Source of the DNA: Ruminococcus sp. UBA3387
GTDB taxonomy: Bacteria; Bacillota; Clostridia; Oscillospirales; Ruminococcaceae
DNA: 10,620 bases
Assembly (NCBI GenBank): GCA_002358895.1
Contig: DEPR01000056.1
Span: 467 to 11,086, forward strand
Direction of reading: 5' to 3'
The notes beneath the pieces are model-generated. The model was not told the origin of the DNA, did no database searches, and saw only the letters and a list, made by a program, of their open reading frames with translations. Below, in pieces: positions 7,087 through 10,620 of the stretch. How positions within the stretch are numbered: the first letter of the stretch is position 1; each line of letters opens with the position of its first letter. Both the position numbers and the translations under genes were made by a program.

Positions 7087-7914
7087 TTAAAATTCCTTTC
7101 CGTAATTCTGTTTCAGAAACTCTGCCACGCCGTTATCTGTATTTGCACCGATTACGCCGTCGGCAATATCCTTTAATTCCTGTCTTGCATTTTCCACGGC
7201 ATAGCCTTTATCTGAGCCTTGAAACAGAGGTATATCATTCAGGTTATCCCCAAAGCAGATAACCTTATCATAGTTATATTCTTCTCTCAGAAACTGCACT
7301 GCATTTTTCTTTGAAGCCTTTGATGAGAACACTTCAAGATACCACATATTCTCGGAATACACATCACGGTAAAATACGGCTTCTGTATCCTCAATTTCAC
7401 AAATTTCCTCATATAGTGGACGCAGGATTTTTTCAGTATTGAGCAAAGAAAAATAGACAATATCCGAATTGACATTCATAAAATTATCTGTCTGTAGGAA
7501 AGCCTTATAGTATTTATGTTTTCTTTCCTCATAAAAGCTTCTCATTGCATCAGTTGCGATTTTCTCATAATAGGCGACCATATCATTATTCTCAACGGTA
7601 TACATAAAGCCATAGAGGTTATGCTTATGGATTGCGTTTACAATCTCCTTGACTGTCTGATTTTTCATTGTAGCTTTAAAGACATATTCGCCGTTTTCTA
7701 CATCTCTCACAAGGACGCCGTTCATAAGAATGACAGGAACATTAATTTTAAGCCCTGCAAGGATTTTGCCTACAGTAGCAAAGGTTCTTGCTGTTGCAAC
7801 GGTAAACTGCATACCTTTATCAATCAGCTCGTTGAGCATACTCAACGAATGGGCAGGAAGCTCTGCGTTCTTATCAAGCAATGTTCCGTCAAGGTCAGAC
7901 ACAAACAAGTTCAT
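7087..7914 (-). CDS. Cof-type HAD-IIB phosphatase
   Basis: 275 residues, typical for Cof/YidA-like haloacid dehalogenase phosphatases. The motifs are in order: motif I 'DLDGT' with nucleophile D7 and acid/base D9; motif II T41 in 'VATART'; motif III probably K202 in 'ASKKNAV'; motif IV 'GDNLND' (222-227). The C2-type cap lies between motifs II and III (about 85-190). Such enzymes dephosphorylate sugar phosphates, flavin or pyridoxal phosphates; the substrate cannot be predicted from sequence alone. ATG at 7914 with GAGG at 7924-7921, spacing 6. It begins about 23 bases after the murA terminator and is followed after one base by the MBL gene, so it heads a three-gene run. I see no convincing promoter directly upstream; read-through past the murA terminator or a weak promoter is possible. 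Confidence 0.9.
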   Translation of the reverse strand: MNLFVSDLDGTLLDKNAELPAHSLSMLNELIDKGMQFTVATARTFATVGKILAGLKINVPVILMNGVLVRDVENGEYVFKATMKNQTVKEIVNAIHKHNLYGFMYTVENNDMVAYYEKIATDAMRSFYEERKHKYYKAFLQTDNFMNVNSDIVYFSLLNTEKILRPLYEEICEIEDTEAVFYRDVYSENMWYLEVFSSKASKKNAVQFLREEYNYDKVICFGDNLNDIPLFQGSDKGYAVENARQELKDIADGVIGANTDNGVAEFLKQNYGKEF

Positions 7915-7936
7915 ATTTTACCTCATAAAGTCATTT

Positions 7937-7972
7937 ACACAACAAAACGGGACAATGCAAACATTATCCCGT
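7937..7972 (-). terminator. Rho-independent terminator of murA
   Basis: On the minus strand 7972-7962 pairs with 7957-7947 in an 11-pair stem (one G-U pair) with a 4-base loop, followed by TTTTGTTG (7946-7939). It lies 16 bases after the murA stop. The T run is interrupted by a G, so some read-through into the HAD operon is possible. Confidence 0.85.
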
Positions 7973-7988
7973 CGGTTATCAAAATTTA

Positions 7989-9275
7989 TCAGCCACTCAT
8001 TGAGACTGTAGTTGGTTCAGGGACTACAACACGTTTAATGTCGCCACCCAGTCCTCTGAATTTTTCATCAATACATTCATATCCTCTTTCAATGAAGTGG
8101 ATATCGGTGATTTCTGTTGTACCCTCGGCAGCAAGGCCTGCGATAACAAGTGCTGCACCTGCTCTCAGGTCGGTTGCAACCACGGGAGCTCCTGTAAGCT
8201 TTCCTACGCCCTGAATAATAGCAACTTTTCCGTCTACAGAAATGTCTGCACCCATTCTTCTCAGCTCGTTAACATATCTGAAACGGTTATCAAAGATATC
8301 GTCAGTTACGATACTTGTACCCTCAGCCAGAGTAAGCAGAGTTGAAATCTGAGGCTGCATATCTGTAGGGAAGCCAGGGTGTGGCAAGGTTTTTACAGAT
8401 GTTTTAGTCAAAGGTCCGTCAACAAAAACCTGTACACTTTCGTCATTCTCGATTACTGTTGCACCGATTTTACGGAGCTTTGCAGTAATAGATTCAAGGT
8501 GCTTAGGAATAACATTCTTTATAAGCACGTTACCCTTTGTTGCGGCAGCCGCCACCATATATGTGCCTGCTTCAATCTGGTCAGGGATAATAGGATAGGT
8601 AATACCTTTTAAGTAGTCAACGCCTCTGATTTTGATAACGTCTGTACCTGCTCCGATAATGTCTGCACCCATTGAGTTAAGGAAGTTCGCCAGGTCAACG
8701 ATATGTGGCTCTTTTGCTGCGTTTTCAATAATTGTTCTGCCCTTTGCTTTAACTGAAGCTAAAATAGCATTTATTGTACCACCAACGGTATTGAAGTCGA
8801 AGTAAATCTGTCCACCGATAAGGCTATCGGCTGTACAATGGACCTCGCCGTTCACAATCTCGTCTTCTGCACCCAATGTTCTGAATGCTTTAAGGTGCTG
8901 GTCGATAGGTCTGTCGCCCAGATAACAGCCACCGGGCATTGCAACATACGCTTCGTGGAAACGTCCCAGCAGAGTACCCAAGAAATAGGTTGAGCCTCTC
9001 ATAGACCTTGCCATTTCATAAGGAACTTTCGGACCGTTTATGCCTCTTGTATCAAACCGGACTACGTTTTTATTTAAAAGCTTAATATCAGCACCCATTT
9101 CCTGCAATATCTTCATACAGATGGTTATATCGCTGATTTCAGGAACATTTTCAAGTACACAAGGCTCATCACAAAGAATTGTTGCGGCTACTATTGCTAA
9201 TGCTGCATTTTTTGCACCGCTTATAGTAACTTCACCCTGAAGAGGTTTACCGCCGTTTATAACAAGCTTTTCCAA
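7989..9275 (-). CDS. murA: UDP-N-acetylglucosamine 1-carboxyvinyltransferase
   Basis: 428 residues, slightly longer than the ~419 of E. coli MurA. It transfers enolpyruvate from PEP to UDP-GlcNAc, the first committed cytoplasmic step of peptidoglycan synthesis. Key residues are K22-N23 in 'SGAKNAAL', the active-site loop 'PGGCYLGDRP' with catalytic C117, and D305 in 'PTDMQPQ'. The Cys form (not Asp) at 117 is the fosfomycin-sensitive type. The start is TTG at 9275: AAGGAG at 9289-9284 is 8 bases upstream, and MEKLVINGG is exactly the family start. An ATG at 9283 is out of frame. Many Firmicutes have two MurA paralogues (MurA and MurZ); which one this is cannot be decided here. It has its own promoter and terminator. 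Confidence 0.96.
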   Translation of the reverse strand: MEKLVINGGKPLQGEVTISGAKNAALAIVAATILCDEPCVLENVPEISDITICMKILQEMGADIKLLNKNVVRFDTRGINGPKVPYEMARSMRGSTYFLGTLLGRFHEAYVAMPGGCYLGDRPIDQHLKAFRTLGAEDEIVNGEVHCTADSLIGGQIYFDFNTVGGTINAILASVKAKGRTIIENAAKEPHIVDLANFLNSMGADIIGAGTDVIKIRGVDYLKGITYPIIPDQIEAGTYMVAAAATKGNVLIKNVIPKHLESITAKLRKIGATVIENDESVQVFVDGPLTKTSVKTLPHPGFPTDMQPQISTLLTLAEGTSIVTDDIFDNRFRYVNELRRMGADISVDGKVAIIQGVGKLTGAPVVATDLRAGAALVIAGLAAEGTTEITDIHFIERGYECIDEKFRGLGGDIKRVVVPEPTTVSMSG

Positions 9276-9403
9276 ATTAACATCTCCTTAAAACCGTCGC
9301 AGATGACGGATTTAATTTTATATAAGGGATAATTTTTATCCGTTAGCAGAATTCTTTTTTTATTGTAAATCTTAAACCAAATTAAGTAGTAATAATCATT
9401 TAT
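9276..9403 (-). promoter_or_regulatory. murA 5' leader with competing hairpins
   Basis: About 128 bases lie between the predicted start and the TTG codon. Three helices can form: GGATAA/TTATCC (9341-9336 with 9332-9327), ACGGAT/ATCCGT (9343-9338 with 9311-9306), and CCGTC/GACGG (9309-9305 with 9298-9294), the last ending 4 bases before the AAGGAG ribosome site. The second excludes both the first and the third. There is no T run for a terminator. It matches no riboswitch class I recognise. Confidence 0.4.
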
Positions 9404-9409
9404 AGATTT

Positions 9410-9438
9410 ATTTTACCACAATACTTATAAAAAATCAA
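9410..9438 (-). promoter_or_regulatory. Extended -10 promoter for murA
   Basis: On the minus strand TTGATT (9438-9433), 17 bases, then TAAAAT (9415-9410) preceded by TG one base away (TGGTAAAAT). The predicted start is near 9403. Confidence 0.7.
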
Positions 9439-9495
9439 TAGCAAAATGCCAAAAAATCGAATTTTTCTTTATTTTAATACATATATATTGTATTC

Positions 9496-9524
9496 TTGAC
9501 CTTTGTTTTTGCCTATGGTATACT
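9496..9524 (+). promoter_or_regulatory. Promoter for the NusG-domain-II / Gx-transporter operon
   Basis: TTGACC (9496-9501), a 17-base spacer and TATACT (9519-9524), with TG one base before the -10. The predicted start near 9531 falls at the AGGG of the ribosome site, so the leader would be only about 13 bases. The sequence between this and the murA promoter (9439-9495) is very AT-rich and shows nothing else. Confidence 0.75.
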
Positions 9525-9543
9525 AATATTAGGGTGATGAGCT

Positions 9544-9915
9544 ATGAAATCAAAAAATATTTTCTGGGCAATATTTTTCATAATTCTGATTATAATTTGT
9601 TGTATATGGTTTGGTTTTGCGTCAAAGCTTTCGGGGCATAAGCAAGCAGAAATTTATCTTAACGGTGAATGTATCAGGGTGATTGATAATATAGACATTG
9701 ACAAGGTTGAAAGTGTAGTGGTAGAGAGTAGCAAGGGGCATAACAAGGTATGCTGGCAGAACGGTGAGATCTGGGTAGAAGAGGCTGATTGTGAAAATCA
9801 GACCTGCGTCAACTTTGGCAGGTTATCCGTAAGAGGGCTTACGATTATATGTGCACCTCACGGAATGGAGATAAGGATAGTTGACAAGCAGGCAGGTGCA
9901 GATATTATTCACTGA
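9544..9915 (+). CDS. NusG domain II-containing membrane-anchored protein
   Basis: 123 residues. Residues 6-27 are a strongly hydrophobic N-terminal anchor. The rest (about 33-118) is a small beta-rich domain of the NusG domain II type (Pfam NusG_II), placed outside the membrane. The family cysteine pattern is present: C83-x4-C88 and C103 followed by AP, as in 'CxxxxCV...G...IICAP'. Despite the name it is not the transcription factor NusG, as the NGN and KOW domains are absent. In Gram-positive genomes this protein is regularly paired with the Gx-transporter protein that follows here, and such pairs occur near flavin/redox genes; I recall a similar pair in extracellular electron transfer loci but cannot confirm it here. 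Function is unproven. ATG at 9544, ribosome site AGGGTGA at 9531-9537. The next gene starts after 15 bases. Confidence 0.82.
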   Translation: MKSKNIFWAIFFIILIIICCIWFGFASKLSGHKQAEIYLNGECIRVIDNIDIDKVESVVVESSKGHNKVCWQNGEIWVEEADCENQTCVNFGRLSVRGLTIICAPHGMEIRIVDKQAGADIIH

Positions 9916-9930
9916 ACGGGGAGTGGTAGA

Positions 9931-10431
9931 ATGAAGTTGAAGAAGCTGACGATGACGGCAATTTTCGGCTGTCTTGCACTGATAATATTTATAGTTGAGG
10001 CACAGCTTCCACCTGTATGGATTCCGGGCATAAAACTTGGTTTATCCAATGTAGTTATACTTATTGCTATACTTTTCGGTGGGCACTCTGTAGGTGCAGG
10101 GGTTTTACTTATTAAGGTTATACTTGGTGCAGTTTTTTGTGGCACGGTTATGAGCTTTGTGTTTTCCTTATGTGGAGGGCTTTTAGCCTATATAGTAATG
10201 TGCATAGCGTTAAGATTTATTGGCAGAAAACAGATATGGGTAATTTCGATTTTCGGAGCAATATCACACAGCACAGGACAATTAATTATTGCATCCGTTA
10301 TGATTGAAAACGTGAATGCTTTTGTACTTTTGCCTGTTATGGTTATTGCTTCAATTCTTACAGGTTTTTTCACGGGACTGAGTGTACAATACCTATGGTC
10401 AAGCCCTTTACAGAAATTCAGGCTGAAGTGA
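9931..10431 (+). CDS. Gx transporter family membrane protein (heptaprenyl diphosphate synthase component I-like)
   Basis: 166 residues, almost wholly hydrophobic with about five to six membrane segments. The conserved 'W(I)PGIKLGLSNVVILIAI' block (about 30-47) is the hallmark of the Pfam family Hpre_diP_synt_I, now usually annotated as Gx transporter. The 'GG.LAYIVM' and 'SH..GQL..A' blocks (about 82-89 and 113-121) also fit. The older name comes from neighbourhood with polyprenyl synthases; the fold resembles small S-component-like transporters, so transport is inferred. ATG at 9931 with GGGGAG at 9918-9923, spacing 7. It is cotranscribed with the NusG-domain-II gene. I see no hairpin terminator; the next promoter begins 7 bases after its stop. 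Confidence 0.85.
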   Translation: MKLKKLTMTAIFGCLALIIFIVEAQLPPVWIPGIKLGLSNVVILIAILFGGHSVGAGVLLIKVILGAVFCGTVMSFVFSLCGGLLAYIVMCIALRFIGRKQIWVISIFGAISHSTGQLIIASVMIENVNAFVLLPVMVIASILTGFFTGLSVQYLWSSPLQKFRLK

Positions 10432-10438
10432 AAATAGC

Positions 10439-10467
10439 TTGACAATGGATTTTTTGTATGATATAAT
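10439..10467 (+). promoter_or_regulatory. Perfect sigma-A promoter for an unidentified transcript at the right edge
   Basis: TTGACA (10439-10444), exactly 17 bases, TATAAT (10462-10467), with TG one base before the -10. The predicted start is near 10473. What it drives lies partly or wholly outside the window. Confidence 0.82.
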
Positions 10468-10473
10468 ACAAAA

Positions 10474-10620
10474 GCTGTTCTGATTTATTACAGGCTAAAG
10501 CTAAATTGTGCATTATGCATTGTGAATTTAATATGCGGGTGTGTGCGGACAATATCAGTTCGCAAAGCTCACTGATATGGGCAGACGCGCTTATGCCGGT
10601 AAACGTGCAGGTTCAAGCAA
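10474..10620 (+). other. Hairpin-rich sequence downstream of a strong promoter; identity unknown
   Basis: Features seen are a palindrome TGCAT-T-ATGCA (10509-10519) and a perfect 8-pair stem ATATCAGT/ACTGATAT (10552-10559 with 10571-10578) with an 11-base loop. Short outer pairings are possible (TGC 10544-10546 with GCA 10581-10583; GGCA 10580-10583 with TGCC 10593-10596). An open frame runs from ATG at 10533 to the edge (29 codons) but has no ribosome site. A second frame from 10535 is also open, without an ATG until 10577. It could be the leader of the next gene, a small RNA, or an interspersed repeat. It matches no riboswitch or RNA family I recognise. Confidence 0.3.

Noticed and set aside
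7516..8214. Long plus-strand open frame opposite the HAD and murA genes
   Set aside because: It crosses the gene junction antisense to two well-supported genes, carries no family signature, and reads as a shadow.
9281..9283. ATG as start of murA
   Set aside because: It is out of frame with MurA; the TTG at 9275 matches the family start.
9450..9475. AT-rich inverted repeat (AAAAAT...ATTTTT) as a murA-region regulatory site
   Set aside because: It consists of A and T runs around a short core and is likely by chance in such AT-rich sequence.

Overview
The window looks like part of a chromosome from a low-to-mid GC Gram-positive anaerobe of the Clostridia, most likely Oscillospirales (Ruminococcus-like). 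The basis is the gene families (clostridial FprA flavodiiron protein, long-form LeuA under a T-box, MepA-like MATE, NusG-domain-II/Gx-transporter pair, WalJ/RlmH pair), the strong Shine-Dalgarno sites, textbook sigma-A promoters and Rho-independent terminators. The genus is an inference. Nearly all of it reads as ordinary core genome. No phage, IS transposase, CRISPR array, tRNA or rRNA is visible.

Layout, left to right. Positions 1-873 (minus strand) hold a two-gene unit: a membrane-anchored SH3-domain protein followed by the N-terminal part of a YgjP/DUF45-type metallopeptidase, cut by the window edge, driven by a perfect consensus promoter. Positions 874-2235 (minus) encode a MATE efflux transporter. 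It is divergent from a flavodiiron protein (2408-3574, plus), and both promoters lie in the 172-base gap. The flavodiiron gene is convergent with leuA (3285-end side at 3618, minus), and the two share one compact bidirectional terminator. leuA is preceded by a complete leucine-type T-box leader (about 5330-5592) with its own perfect promoter.

Upstream of that promoter, 5648-5810 holds a non-coding segment with imperfect terminal inverted repeats, each carrying a GC-rich stem-loop. It resembles a miniature interspersed element and abuts the 3' end of rlmH. Positions 5821-7914 (minus) are a tight three-gene run transcribed as HAD phosphatase, WalJ/YycJ-type metallo-beta-lactamase-fold protein, then RlmH, with 1-base and overlapping junctions. 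murA (7989-9275, minus) lies upstream and ends in a strong terminator. Its leader, about 128 bases from a predicted extended -10 promoter, contains competing hairpins. From 9544 a plus-strand pair encodes a NusG-domain-II protein and a Gx-transporter-family membrane protein. A further perfect promoter at 10439 starts a transcript that runs off the right edge through a hairpin-rich sequence I cannot identify.

Functionally the genes are mostly independent housekeeping units: leucine synthesis controlled by leucyl-tRNA charging, oxygen/NO detoxification, peptidoglycan precursor synthesis, ribosome modification and drug export. The least explained parts are the inverted-repeat element at 5648-5810, the murA leader, and the right-edge structured region.
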